From Desulforamulus putei DSM 12395 (lineage in GTDB: Bacteria > Bacillota > Desulfotomaculia > Desulfotomaculales > Desulfotomaculaceae), in NCBI RefSeq assembly GCF_900129195.1, contig NZ_FQUY01000013.1, positions 1 to 64,000 of the forward strand: 64,000 bases of DNA, written 5' to 3'. A model generated the notes under the pieces. It was not told the DNA's origin. It searched no databases and saw only the letters and a program-made list of their open reading frames with translations. Below, one piece after another: positions 16,520 through 23,830 of this stretch (positions are counted from its first letter, which is position 1; each line of letters begins with the position of its first letter). Made by a program: the position numbers and the translations under genes.

Positions 16520-17464
16520 TTATTTTACTAAGGTTAACCTGTTTCTTGCTTTTCGTTGATTAAAGGGAACAACGTCTGTAAAATTAAACTTATCGAGATT
16601 TTTAAAAATTTCTTTTAAAAAAGCATTTATTTTATCAGCATTGGAAAAAAGTAAAACTGAGCCATCTAAAAAAGTGTTTCCTAAAACAGAATTAACAAGA
16701 TCACAAATAACTGGTGATAGGGTATTGAGTTCGTGTTCATAATACTCCAGCATAGTTTCAATATATTCTATTTCCGCATCTGCTCCAACAACAACGATTG
16801 GCAAAAATGCAAAACCTATTATCATATCTTCACGAGTTTTGGTTTCAAGATTCTTTGCGGTTGCTCTTAAATTCTTCGGAACTTGATAAATATCTTTGAG
16901 TCTATCATTTTGGAATAAATCTTCAATATTTTCTTCGATTTGCTGCAAACTATCAGGAGGTATCAATCTATCGGCAACACTATACTTTACACCACGACAA
17001 CGTAATTTAGAGATAGTTTCGTAATTAGGCAGGTCAGAAAATTTGTTTTTTAAAACATCAATTATACGATAAAGTGTTTTTTCAGGAAGCCGAGCCCCTA
17101 TGGTCTTAATATCCTGTTTATCTTGAAAGATTAAAGGGATAAATGCAAATATAATTTGAACAGTGCTGCATTCTTGCAGTGGTGGTAAGGGCAGGATAGG
17201 TACTAATTTATTGAGTTTTTCCATAGAATCGGTATCCTCTGCCATTTTTAACGCCCATCTTCTATGAGCATCGACAGTATCTATACCTTTGTTCCACTTA
17301 CGGTATTCCTCGAAGACAAACGGCACATCAATAATCCTAACTGGTTCCTCTTCAAAATGCTCACGATGAAAATGCCGATTAACAAGGTAATCTTTATAAT
17401 CTTCAATGTTTCCACCAAAATATTTTTTGTAGTCTTTAAAAGGATAAATAAGCATCACAACCAA
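16520..17464 (-). CDS. Hypothetical protein (unknown family)
   Basis: A soluble 314-residue protein that I do not recognise. It is rich in charged and aromatic residues at the N-terminus (IYPFKDYKKYFGGNIEDYKDY) and ends with a basic tail (NQRKARNRLTLVK). No catalytic motif, signal peptide or membrane helix is evident. The start may be a few codons inside the listed one (at MLIYPFK), since no strong ribosome site is seen. It lies between two repressor-type genes in the region broken by IS elements and may be phage-derived cargo. Confidence 0.55.
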   Translation of the reverse strand: MVVMLIYPFKDYKKYFGGNIEDYKDYLVNRHFHREHFEEEPVRIIDVPFVFEEYRKWNKGIDTVDAHRRWALKMAEDTDSMEKLNKLVPILPLPPLQECSTVQIIFAFIPLIFQDKQDIKTIGARLPEKTLYRIIDVLKNKFSDLPNYETISKLRCRGVKYSVADRLIPPDSLQQIEENIEDLFQNDRLKDIYQVPKNLRATAKNLETKTREDMIIGFAFLPIVVVGADAEIEYIETMLEYYEHELNTLSPVICDLVNSVLGNTFLDGSVLLFSNADKINAFLKEIFKNLDKFNFTDVVPFNQRKARNRLTLVK

Positions 17465-17836
17465 GTTATCTTTTTGAATTATTCCTGGAATAATTTTAAT
17501 ACACCTGCCTTTCTGAATTTCTTGTTGACTGAGTAGGAAACTATGTATAATTAATTTATAAACATCCCGGCAAGCCCCGAACCCAACTAATCTCTTATTA
17601 GGGGATAGCCGGAGTTTATTTTAATTATAAAATTGATTATTACTCAAGTCAAACCTTTATAAAGAAAATATTTTACTGATTATATTCTTGTCAGTGACCC
17701 CACGCCTAAAGGCGGGGGCTTGCGGTGGTAACGCTGTGAACTTTTGTCTTTAGTGCAAAAGGGTGGGACGGCGGTACTCCTATCCCTGAAGGGCGGAAAT
17801 TCTGCACTGTGTGATTTGTTGAAAGGAGTTTTTTTT
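17465..17836. other. Intergenic region between divergent genes, with a possible plus-strand promoter and an IS200/IS605-like end
   Basis: No gene is seen. TTGACT (17525-17530) and TATAAT (17546-17551) on the plus strand, with a short 15-bp spacer, could be a weak promoter. At 17697-17720 a hairpin CCCCACGCCTAAAGGCGGGG followed by CTTGCGGTGGTAACGCTG looks like the left end of an IS200/IS605-type element facing right. The repressor's ribosome site GAAAGGAG closes the region. Confidence 0.45.
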
Positions 17837-18160
17837 ATGAAAACATTAGGTGAAAGAATCAAAGAAATTAGGGAGTCATTAGGTTTAACCCAGGAGGACC
17901 TTGCTAAGAGGCTTAAAATCAAAACTGGAAGCACCATAGCGCAATACGAAGCAAACAGAAGTAAGCCATCTTTGGAAATGCTCACAAAAATAGCGGATAT
18001 TTGTGGTACAACTACGGATTATCTTTTAGGGAGAACAGATGAAAATGAATCAAATGAAATTAAATTTATTGCCCGAGCTTACGAAGAACTGCCAGAGGAA
18101 AAAAGGCAAAAAGTTTTGAGGTATTTAAAATTCTTCATTGAGGAAGAAAAGAATAGTTAA
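17837..18160 (+). CDS. ImmR-like XRE-family repressor
   Basis: A 107-residue protein with an N-terminal Cro/CI helix-turn-helix (about 5-65, IKEIRESLGLTQEDLAKRL..QYEANRSKPSLEML) and a short helical C-terminus (EELPEEKRQKVLRYLKFFIEEE) typical of ICEBs1 ImmR-type regulators. The start ATG at 17837 follows GAAAGGAG; the longer frame starting at 17744 runs through IS-end sequence. It is 15 bases upstream of an ImmA-like gene. The pair normally keeps a phage or conjugative element silent until ImmA cleaves ImmR (established for ICEBs1). Here the partner is altered. Confidence 0.85.
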   Translation: MKTLGERIKEIRESLGLTQEDLAKRLKIKTGSTIAQYEANRSKPSLEMLTKIADICGTTTDYLLGRTDENESNEIKFIARAYEELPEEKRQKVLRYLKFFIEEEKNS

Positions 18161-18175
18161 AAAGAGGTATCCGCA

Positions 18176-18718
18176 ATGCGGCAAACAGCAGTGGTCAATT
18201 ATTCAGAGGCAATTGCCGGAAGAGCACTCAAAAAAGCTGGGATTTCCCGACCTCCGGTAAATCCAGTAACAGTCGCCATATCACTCGGCGTTATTGTTAA
18301 ATTTGTTTTCGATGACATCCCCCCGGCACAAATTTTTCAGGTGAAAGATAAATATTATCTTATCATTAAAGTCCATAATGACCATGAAGCAATGAATTTT
18401 GTTATAGCCCAACAGTTGGGCCATTTATGCCTAAACCATTTCACAAAATACGAGATGGACACTCCCTCACAAAGCAAACTTTCCAAAGAGGTTACTGAAT
18501 ATCTAATTAAAGAAGCAAACGATTTTGCAAATAAACTATTAATGCCTGAGTCATGGTTAAAAAAATATTTCAAAAAATTATCCATTCAACAAATTATGGA
18601 AACTAAATACTTGTTTAATGTGACTTATAAAACATTAATTGACAGGTTAATCGAAACCGGTTTTGCAACTCCGCGGATTTATAGTTTTTTCCCGGAATGT
18701 GAACTACCCCCCACTTAG
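18176..18718 (+). pseudogene. ImmA/IrrE-like protein lacking its zinc motif and truncated by a TnpB element
   Basis: The 180-residue protein has the ImmA/IrrE layout (RALKKAGISRPPVNPVTVAISLGV, KYYLIIKVHNDHEAMNFVIAQ, ANDFANKLLMPESWLKK). Where the family has HELGH, this protein reads QQLGH (VIAQQLGHLCLNHF), so the first zinc His and the catalytic Glu are both Gln and peptidase activity is unlikely. The last residues (CELPPT) come from the right end of an IS200/IS605 element starting at 18699, so the native C-terminus is gone. It could still bind its repressor partner or be decaying. Confidence 0.75.
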
Positions 18719-18833
18719 CCTGCCGGCTAGAAGTGGGGGCTTCCTGCTTCAATGACCACAGCCTACTGTCGCAGGTCTTACACAGTCTCCACAGGCGTCA
18801 ATTCGGGTGGTCCCCACCCTACTGAAAAGGTAT
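18699..18833 (-). repeat. IS200/IS605 right end with TnpB guide-RNA region
   Basis: The minus strand reads GAAGCAGGAAGCCCCCACTT, a hairpin, then GGGGGGTAGTTCAC at the boundary with the immA-like gene. The preceding bases still encode, out of frame, the usual TnpB tail. In TnpB systems the omega or reRNA covers this right end and its guide is the flank just outside (18680-18698). Confidence 0.65.
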
Positions 18834-19170
18834 TTATGCAATCATAGCCAAACCACGGCGTTCGATTAGTTTTGCTGACACCAAGTCCCTGGGTTCTACT
18901 AAACCGCATATAGGGCACCGGTGGATACGAACGGACAAGTCCTTCGGCACACTGGCGCCACAAAGGCATTCCTGAGAAGTACCCTGCGGCGGCACCTTTA
19001 GAAATACTTTACCTTTCTGGACAGCTTTGTACTCCAGAAAATTCCCAAACATAGACCAGCCGGCATCATGAATAGACTTAGCAAGTTTCTTATTTTTAGC
19101 CATATTTTTAATCTTCAAATCTTCCACAAAGATATACTTATACCGTTTTACAACAAAATTGCGGCAGGTT
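18834..19170 (-). pseudogene. TnpB C-terminal fragment
   Basis: Only the last third of an IS200/IS605 TnpB remains: the RuvC-II region YIFVEDLKIKNMAKNKKLAK, a C4 zinc finger (CLCG..HRCPICG) and the RuvC-III-like EPRDLVSAKLIERRG. The N-terminal REC/WED parts and RuvC-I are absent, and the protein is joined directly to a left-end-type hairpin at 19171-19193. A stop or frameshift follows LAMIA, before the normal tail. It is inactive as an RNA-guided nuclease. Confidence 0.85.
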
Positions 19171-19193
19171 TCCCCCGCCTCTATAGGCGGCGG
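19171..19193. repeat. IS200/IS605-type hairpin inside a CRISPR-like unit
   Basis: The near-perfect inverted repeat around CCCGCCGCC and GGCGGGGG has CTATAG at its loop, as in the IscB left end. It marks where the TnpB fragment meets the 36-bp stretch next to the orphan CRISPR repeat. Confidence 0.55.
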
Positions 19194-19231
19194 GCGGAAT
19201 GCCGTGTACTGATTAGACTGCTTTTTTCCAT

Positions 19232-19263
19232 GTTTCAATCCACGCGCCCGCGTGGGGCGCGAC
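19232..19263 (-). CRISPR. Single orphan CRISPR repeat of type I-C form
   Basis: Thirty-two bases that on the minus strand start GTCGCGCCCC, carry a CGCGGGCGCG stem region and end GTGGATTGAAAC. This is the length and sequence form of type I-C repeats. A 36-bp segment (19196-19231), a normal I-C spacer length, follows before an IS200/IS605 hairpin. No second repeat and no cas genes are present. It looks like a fragment of an array carried or cut off by a mobile element. Confidence 0.75.
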
Positions 19264-19378
19264 AATAGAACCACCGGGGCCGCTGCTCTCCTTTCGGAGA
19301 ACCGTCTAGTCAGCTAGTTTCCCCTGCCCCCGCCAGGGCAAGCCCCCACTTCTATAAGTGGGGGTAGTTGACGATGGT
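19264..19378 (-). repeat. Second IscB-like left end / 5' omega-RNA remnant
   Basis: The minus strand reads GTCAACTACCCCCACTT, a hairpin, GGGGGCTTG, then ACTAGCTGACTAG and the stem TTCTCCGAAAGGAGA. This parallels the start of the IscB omega RNA at 16285 (GTCAACTACCC..GGGGGCTTG). The similarity ends where the orphan CRISPR repeat begins, so the element was truncated there. Confidence 0.5.
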
Positions 19379-19569
19379 AAGTAAGAAGAAAGACTGAATG
19401 ACTATTTGTGTCTAATTTCATAGCAATAATCAGCCCTTTATGCTATTGCTGCTGATTATATTATACTAGAAATATTTTATTAGAGTACCAAAAATCGGCA
19501 ATTCATCCCACCACTTTAGAAGTGGGGGAATTTTTGCCGAATGATGTTAAAAAACTTTTCCCTAAAAAT
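19379..19569. other. Non-coding segment with short inverted repeats
   Basis: No gene is seen. AATAATCAGC and GCTGATTAT form an imperfect inverted repeat around 19428-19460. At 19508-19530 CCACTTTAGAAGTGG is another IS200/IS605-style hairpin remnant. Confidence 0.35.
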
Positions 19570-19571
19570 AC

Positions 19572-19605
19572 AAACAAAGGGAACGTTTTGCCAACGTTCC
19601 CTCTG
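19572..19605 (-). terminator. Intrinsic terminator of the dnaN operon
   Basis: On the minus strand GAGGGAACGTTGGC pairs with the matching AACGTTCCCTTTG arm and is followed by TTTGTATTTTT. It closes operon C, just after dnaN. Confidence 0.75.
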
Positions 19606-19624
19606 TTTATGCTCGTGAAAAAAG

Positions 19625-20683
19625 TTAACGAATGGGCAATACCACAGAGAAATAACTGTTATCGTTCCATAGAAATATGGGACTTAACTCGCCTGCCATC
19701 CCTAATGTGACTTTGCCTGTAAACCTTTTTAACGCTTCAATAAGATATGCTATATTGACCTTAATCTTTAGCCTATCCCCTTCCACTTCGGCCGGAATTT
19801 CTTCGTTCAATTTTCCCCTTTCAGTCTGCACGGAAAGAACCAGCCTATCAACAACATGAACATTAATGATATTGTTTTCAGTTAGGACTTCCGCCCTTTC
19901 CAAAGCAGCTAAAACTCGTTCCGTCTCAACAGTCACCTTGGTATTATGTTTCTCCCTGATAACTTGGCGGTAATTGATGTACTCGCCGGAGATTAACCGG
20001 GTCATCAAAACAGTATTTCCGTAATTAAATATAGCCTGGTTTTCTTCGATGGCGATATTTACGTTTCCATCACTCAGAAAACTGCTTAATTGCTTTAGTG
20101 ATTTAGCAGGAATTATTACTCCCCCATCAGGAACACCGGCCCCGGAGATTGTTTTTAGTGCCAACCGGTGTGTATCCGTTCCAACGAAATTAATCTGCCC
20201 ATCTTTTGCATCAAAATACAATCCCTCAAAAACGGGACGGTATTCGCATTTGCCAGCCGCAGCATACACCACAGCGTCAATAGCTTTTTTCAATTCCCCT
20301 GCGTCCATTGTGAACGTACTGGATACAGTTTCAGGAAACACCGGAAAATCCTTAGGATCGTAAGTGCTTAGGTGTGCGTTAGATTTTCCGTATTTTAGAA
20401 CCAGTTTATTGTCTTTGACTTCCAGCACCAAGTCGGGTTCTGTTATCTTCCTGACGATGTCAAGCAGTTTAACAGGAACACCGATTTCGCCCGGTTCGAT
20501 AATGTTTGCAATCGTTGAGCTTTTGATACCAATCTCTAAATCGGTTGCAAACGCTGTTATTTGTGAACCTTCGGCCTTTAAAAGAATTCCGTTTGCCAAT
20601 GTGTCAATGGGTGTTCTGGAGACTGCTTTTCTAGCAGACGCCAAAATGTCTAATAAGTGATCTCTTTTGATTTGGATTTTCAT
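19625..20683 (-). CDS. dnaN: DNA polymerase III beta subunit (sliding clamp), element-encoded paralogue
   Basis: The 352 residues show the three-domain clamp pattern: MKIQIKRDHLLDILASARKA at the start, GTDTHRLAL in the middle and the closing SVVLPIR, the equivalent of the usual MPMR tail. The start at 20683 follows AAAGGAG; the longer upstream frame is Pro/Arg-rich and unlikely. A chromosome already has a clamp, so a second one implies dedicated replication or repair for the element. The SNF2 helicase of the same operon ends with a clamp-binding motif. Last gene of operon C. Confidence 0.93.
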   Translation of the reverse strand: MKIQIKRDHLLDILASARKAVSRTPIDTLANGILLKAEGSQITAFATDLEIGIKSSTIANIIEPGEIGVPVKLLDIVRKITEPDLVLEVKDNKLVLKYGKSNAHLSTYDPKDFPVFPETVSSTFTMDAGELKKAIDAVVYAAAGKCEYRPVFEGLYFDAKDGQINFVGTDTHRLALKTISGAGVPDGGVIIPAKSLKQLSSFLSDGNVNIAIEENQAIFNYGNTVLMTRLISGEYINYRQVIREKHNTKVTVETERVLAALERAEVLTENNIINVHVVDRLVLSVQTERGKLNEEIPAEVEGDRLKIKVNIAYLIEALKRFTGKVTLGMAGELSPIFLWNDNSYFSVVLPIR

Positions 20684-20776
20684 TTTTCTCCTTTCCGGTC
20701 TGCCGGGGCCGGGTGGCCCAAACAAGCAGACCACCCGTTTTTTCTCGCCCCGGGGAAAGGCTTTAGTTAGAATATA

Positions 20777-21658
20777 TTATTTTAAAAAATTTTCAAGCAA
20801 ATCGCCCATATCGCCCATAGTGTAATAATCTTTCAAAAGAGAAGCTATTCGGTCGGCTTCTCTTTGAACCTCAATTTTACCTTCAGGAGTTTTTAAATAA
20901 TCTCTGGCCTGCCAAAAAGGTTCGAGATTACGCCCGTTAGATGTACCAACTATTTTGTCGTCACTTATACGAGAGATAACTTTATCCAGTGTAATTTTAT
21001 AAGCCCAGCAATTAACTCTCTCATTAAAAGATTCTTGATACATCTTAATGTTCTTGTTTTTTGTAATTATTCTCCGTAGTCTTAGTTTATGTTCGTTAAC
21101 TAGTTGGAAAGACATCCCACATTCGGACGGGACACCCAAACCATCTCCACCAAGAGCTTCTTCCCAGTCCCTTTTTCGTTTTTCCCATTGTTCTTCTGTG
21201 CATTCCTCGTCAGGATCAGTATTGTTCCAGTAGCCATAATATTCCACCATTGGAAGTTTGCTAAAAACACTTTCGAATTCTGCCTGTTCGCTATAGAACA
21301 ATAACAATATAGAATCCTGAATAGGAATGGCATAAACGGTGCACTCAAAATCATACTTAGGATTTCTTTCCTGAGTAATTTGGATTTGTCTCATTTGTTC
21401 GCGGATATAGCGTTCTGCAACAGATAGAGCAGAACTGTGTTTTGTTATTTCACTGTAATTCTTCTCAATACGTTCTTTATAGCTGTTAGGATAAAGAGTT
21501 TTGATATCCAGGATGTTAGTAGCTATATTAACTACCAACTCTGTATAAAGTTCTTGAGCTAATGGCTGAATAACCTTTCTGGCATCCTTCATCCAGTTAT
21601 TGAGTTCCCTAAGTGTGAAATTAGGGAGTCTATATCCATTGTATATTTTAGTACTCAT
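20777..21658 (-). CDS. Hypothetical phage-like protein
   Basis: A soluble 293-residue protein starting MSTKIYNGYRLPNFTLRELN, with an acidic insert (NNTDPDEECTEEQWEKRKRDWEE) and a helical C-terminus. I do not recognise the family; it resembles phage-borne proteins of unknown role in composition. The start is fixed by GAGGGAGAG and by a 4-base ATGA overlap with the preceding 21655-21990 gene, so the two are translationally coupled. It is part of operon C, upstream of dnaN. Confidence 0.6.
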   Translation of the reverse strand: MSTKIYNGYRLPNFTLRELNNWMKDARKVIQPLAQELYTELVVNIATNILDIKTLYPNSYKERIEKNYSEITKHSSALSVAERYIREQMRQIQITQERNPKYDFECTVYAIPIQDSILLLFYSEQAEFESVFSKLPMVEYYGYWNNTDPDEECTEEQWEKRKRDWEEALGGDGLGVPSECGMSFQLVNEHKLRLRRIITKNKNIKMYQESFNERVNCWAYKITLDKVISRISDDKIVGTSNGRNLEPFWQARDYLKTPEGKIEVQREADRIASLLKDYYTMGDMGDLLENFLK

Positions 21659-21990
21659 GACAATCTCTCCCTCGAAGTTAGTAGTATTTTTAGGTTGAGT
21701 TTTATAACGTTTTTGAAATGCTCCCAATTGCCTTGAACCGTTAAGTAAGTTGATGGTACAAAGGACAGTGTAAATTTAATTTTTCTGAGAGCAAGATATT
21801 CTACAAAATCTTCTGGATCAAACCCATTTTCTAGTTGACTTTGTATCTTCATCAGGATACTTGTGCAGTCAACTGACGTTAATTTATCAAATTTAAAATA
21901 ATAGCATAGAATCTTAAAGGATTCTATGCTATCGAAACCTATTTCCAGAAGGTTATCGTATTTTCCGTTTTCACCAATCCATTTTCCCAT
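21655..21990 (-). CDS. Hypothetical small protein coupled to the next gene
   Basis: A soluble 111-residue protein of unknown family (MGKWIGENGKYDNLLEIGFD), acidic in the first half and basic at the end. AAAGGAG lies upstream of the ATG. It ends in ATGA shared with the next gene. The 135-bp space before it holds a GC-rich hairpin (CTGCCGGGG..CCCCGGCAG) and a second pair, TGTACGGG..CCGTGTACA-like, probably regulatory. Confidence 0.55.
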   Translation of the reverse strand: MGKWIGENGKYDNLLEIGFDSIESFKILCYYFKFDKLTSVDCTSILMKIQSQLENGFDPEDFVEYLALRKIKFTLSFVPSTYLTVQGNWEHFKNVIKLNLKILLTSRERLS

Positions 21991-22125
21991 TATACGTCTC
22001 CTTTCCCGGTGTACAGAAAAAACCCAACTTCAACTATAAGGGGACAGGGTTCTTTCCCGTACACATTTAATACCAGGGTGCCTCTGCCGGGGTAAACACT
22101 TCCCCCGGCAGGTTATCTCCCTATT

Positions 22126-22437
22126 CTATGAAACCCAACCCGGGTGGAGCTCCACCATGCCAGGTGTTTTTCCTCCCCCAGAGGGACCAATATTAGCCCA
22201 TAACATTCCCATACCGACAATGATGTCTGATTCGTTCATATTGGTGATGACTGCCTTGGCATGAGTTACTTCAGCAATCATCAAATTTTGCCAATCCTCT
22301 TCGGTGAGCCTTACGTAAACTGGGTCAAGAATTGCTTCTCCATCCCATCCCAGTTTGCGGTAAAATTCTGTTAACCGTTCACCTGGGCTATCGGCTGAAA
22401 GGGTTGGTATAGGGAGTATTTTTACTTTATTTGACAT
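22126..22437 (-). CDS. Hypothetical small protein with a structured translation-initiation region
   Basis: A 103-residue protein (MSNKVKILPIPTLSADSPGE) of unknown function, with a short glycine-rich stretch GPSGGGKTPG that is too short and badly placed for a Walker A loop. Its only strong ribosome site, AAGGAGGTG, is 35 bases before the ATG, with a GC-rich hairpin between them (see 22438-22515). Part of operon C. Confidence 0.55.
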   Translation of the reverse strand: MSNKVKILPIPTLSADSPGERLTEFYRKLGWDGEAILDPVYVRLTEEDWQNLMIAEVTHAKAVITNMNESDIIVGMGMLWANIGPSGGGKTPGMVELHPGWVS

Positions 22438-22515
22438 TTTTCAAGGGCAGGCCCCCGACGGCCCGCCCTTTTCACCTCCTTAAAGAGATTTTAAGAAAGC
22501 GGGCCGGGCCGCCTA
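22438..22515 (-). promoter_or_regulatory. Hairpin-bridged ribosome-binding module, copy 1
   Basis: In transcript order: GGCGGCCCGGCCCGC, about 28 bases, the perfect AAGGAGGTG, a hairpin AAGGGCGGGCC..GGCCTGCCCTT, then GAAAA and the ATG. Folding the hairpin brings the ribosome site to normal distance from the start. The upstream arm can instead pair with GGGCGGGCCG and undo it. The same module precedes the 22539-23417 gene. Confidence 0.6.
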
Positions 22516-22538
22516 GAATATTTTTCAGGTATCTCCGG

Positions 22539-23417
22539 CTATGCTGCTTTTTCCAGCAGATAGCGGTATTCTGACGGGATGTGTTCGGATAGTCCGTTCT
22601 TCTCCCAGTCGGTTCCATAAAAACCCCAGCAGCTGTCAATCTCGTTTCCTTCAGCGTCCTTTAGGACAAACCCGTAGACATCGCCTTCCAGCCACTGGCT
22701 ATAGGTTTCTACTTCCGACTGCAATAATTGAACGGCTCTATTTGCCATTACTTCTTCTACATCCGACAGCGGCACGCAGACGATATTTTCGTCTTTTCTG
22801 AAATTCGCCACCTTATTGTAATCAAAATCCACTGTAAGTGTACTATTTTCAATAGATATAATTTTTCCGAAACCTTTGTCGGCATATCCTTTTAACTTGA
22901 CGAGCTCGCCGACTACAGGTGCCCTATGTTTGTCGTGGCTGAATAGTTCACTTTCCGTATAGCCGGTTTCTTTTCGGAATCGTTCTTTCGAGCAATATAT
23001 CCATCCTACCTGACCGCTGTCCCACGGGCAGCTGAAACCAGTGGTGTTCATGGTAATACCGCTGTGGTCGTACAGGTACAGAGGTAAAATAATAAACTTC
23101 TGCTCTATTACCGCTAAAATCTCATCATCTATCGCTTTGTTGTATGCCCCATATGACCGATATACTTCTCGGTCTATGCTGTTTCTAATTTTTTCGTATA
23201 TCTTCTCTGCTTTTTCGGTATCCCCGACAGTTTCTTCGAGGAGCCAGAACAAGAACTCATCCTTGTCGGCAAAACGGTGCTGGTCGCCCAGGTTATACCT
23301 ACGGTGCCAGCATACCATTGTGCCCAGATTATCCCATTCGCGAGGATTTTCAGCATCCTCGTCATGGAAAATGGTTAATATGGCTTTTTCGTCTTTAAAT
23401 TCCTCATATTTATACAT
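22539..23417 (-). CDS. Conserved phage/plasmid protein of unknown function
   Basis: The 292-residue protein carries LPLYLYDHSGITMNTTGFSC and PWDSGQVGWIYCSKE. I recall this signature from a family found on many phages and plasmids of Firmicutes, without a known function. Residues about 170-215 (APVVGELVKLKGYADKGFGKIISIENSTLTVDF region) look like a small beta-barrel. It is soluble. Like the next gene, its start follows a hairpin-bridged AAGGAGGTG (23418-23495). Part of operon C. Confidence 0.65.
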   Translation of the reverse strand: MYKYEEFKDEKAILTIFHDEDAENPREWDNLGTMVCWHRRYNLGDQHRFADKDEFLFWLLEETVGDTEKAEKIYEKIRNSIDREVYRSYGAYNKAIDDEILAVIEQKFIILPLYLYDHSGITMNTTGFSCPWDSGQVGWIYCSKERFRKETGYTESELFSHDKHRAPVVGELVKLKGYADKGFGKIISIENSTLTVDFDYNKVANFRKDENIVCVPLSDVEEVMANRAVQLLQSEVETYSQWLEGDVYGFVLKDAEGNEIDSCWGFYGTDWEKNGLSEHIPSEYRYLLEKAA

Positions 23418-23495
23418 CCTAAGAGGGCAGGCTCCCGGCGGCCCGCCCTTCTCACCTCCTTAAAATAGTGTGAGTTGAGGCGGGCCGGGCCGCCA
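23418..23495 (-). promoter_or_regulatory. Hairpin-bridged ribosome-binding module, copy 2
   Basis: Same order as copy 1: GGCGGCCCGGCCCGCC, a short AT-rich stretch, AAGGAGGTG, the hairpin AGGGCGGGCCGCC..GGAGCCTGCCCT, CTTAGG and the ATG. The distance from ribosome site to start is again 35 bases. The loop bases differ between copies while the stems are kept. Confidence 0.6.
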
Positions 23496-23505
23496 ACTAA
23501 ACTGA

Positions 23506-23760
23506 TTATTCTATTAATCCATATATTGTTAGCCCAATCAGGCTAAACAACAAAATAAATAAAAACCCTTCTGGACAGTACATCAAAATATTCCACCCGA
23601 AGTACACCGCAGCCAAGATTATGACGGGGTACTTAATCCGTTCCAGCACCAAATCAATTGACTCGGCCGGAAACCCTTCAAAGGTGGAATCTGTGGAATC
23701 TGTAGCAGAATTCACTTCCTCGTGTTTATAAATATCAATCTCAATCTCTTTTACTGTCAT
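23506..23760 (-). CDS. Small two-helix membrane protein
   Basis: Eighty-four residues from MTVKEIEIDIYKHEE, an acidic cytosolic-type N-terminus, then two hydrophobic segments (about 47-64 PVIILAAVYFGWNILMY and 67-83 FLFILLFSLIGLTIYGLI). Family unknown. AAGGAGGTG is far upstream, at about 23815, and separated by a hairpin (TGCCCTGGGGG..CCCCCAGGGGCA), so initiation may again depend on folding. A TTG farther upstream (23793) is possible but would encode a Pro-rich leader. Part of operon C. Confidence 0.55.
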   Translation of the reverse strand: MTVKEIEIDIYKHEEVNSATDSTDSTFEGFPAESIDLVLERIKYPVIILAAVYFGWNILMYCPEGFLFILLFSLIGLTIYGLIE

Positions 23761-23830
23761 CGCAGTACCCGGAGGGATTGCCCCTGGGGGCAATTAAATC
23801 CCCCAGGGCAGTTCACCTCCTTTTTAAAAA

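Noticed and set aside
18834-19274. A 146-residue protein starting MVLLSRPTRARG
   Set aside because: Its first 35 residues are translated CRISPR repeat and element hairpin; only the TnpB fragment after them is protein-derived.
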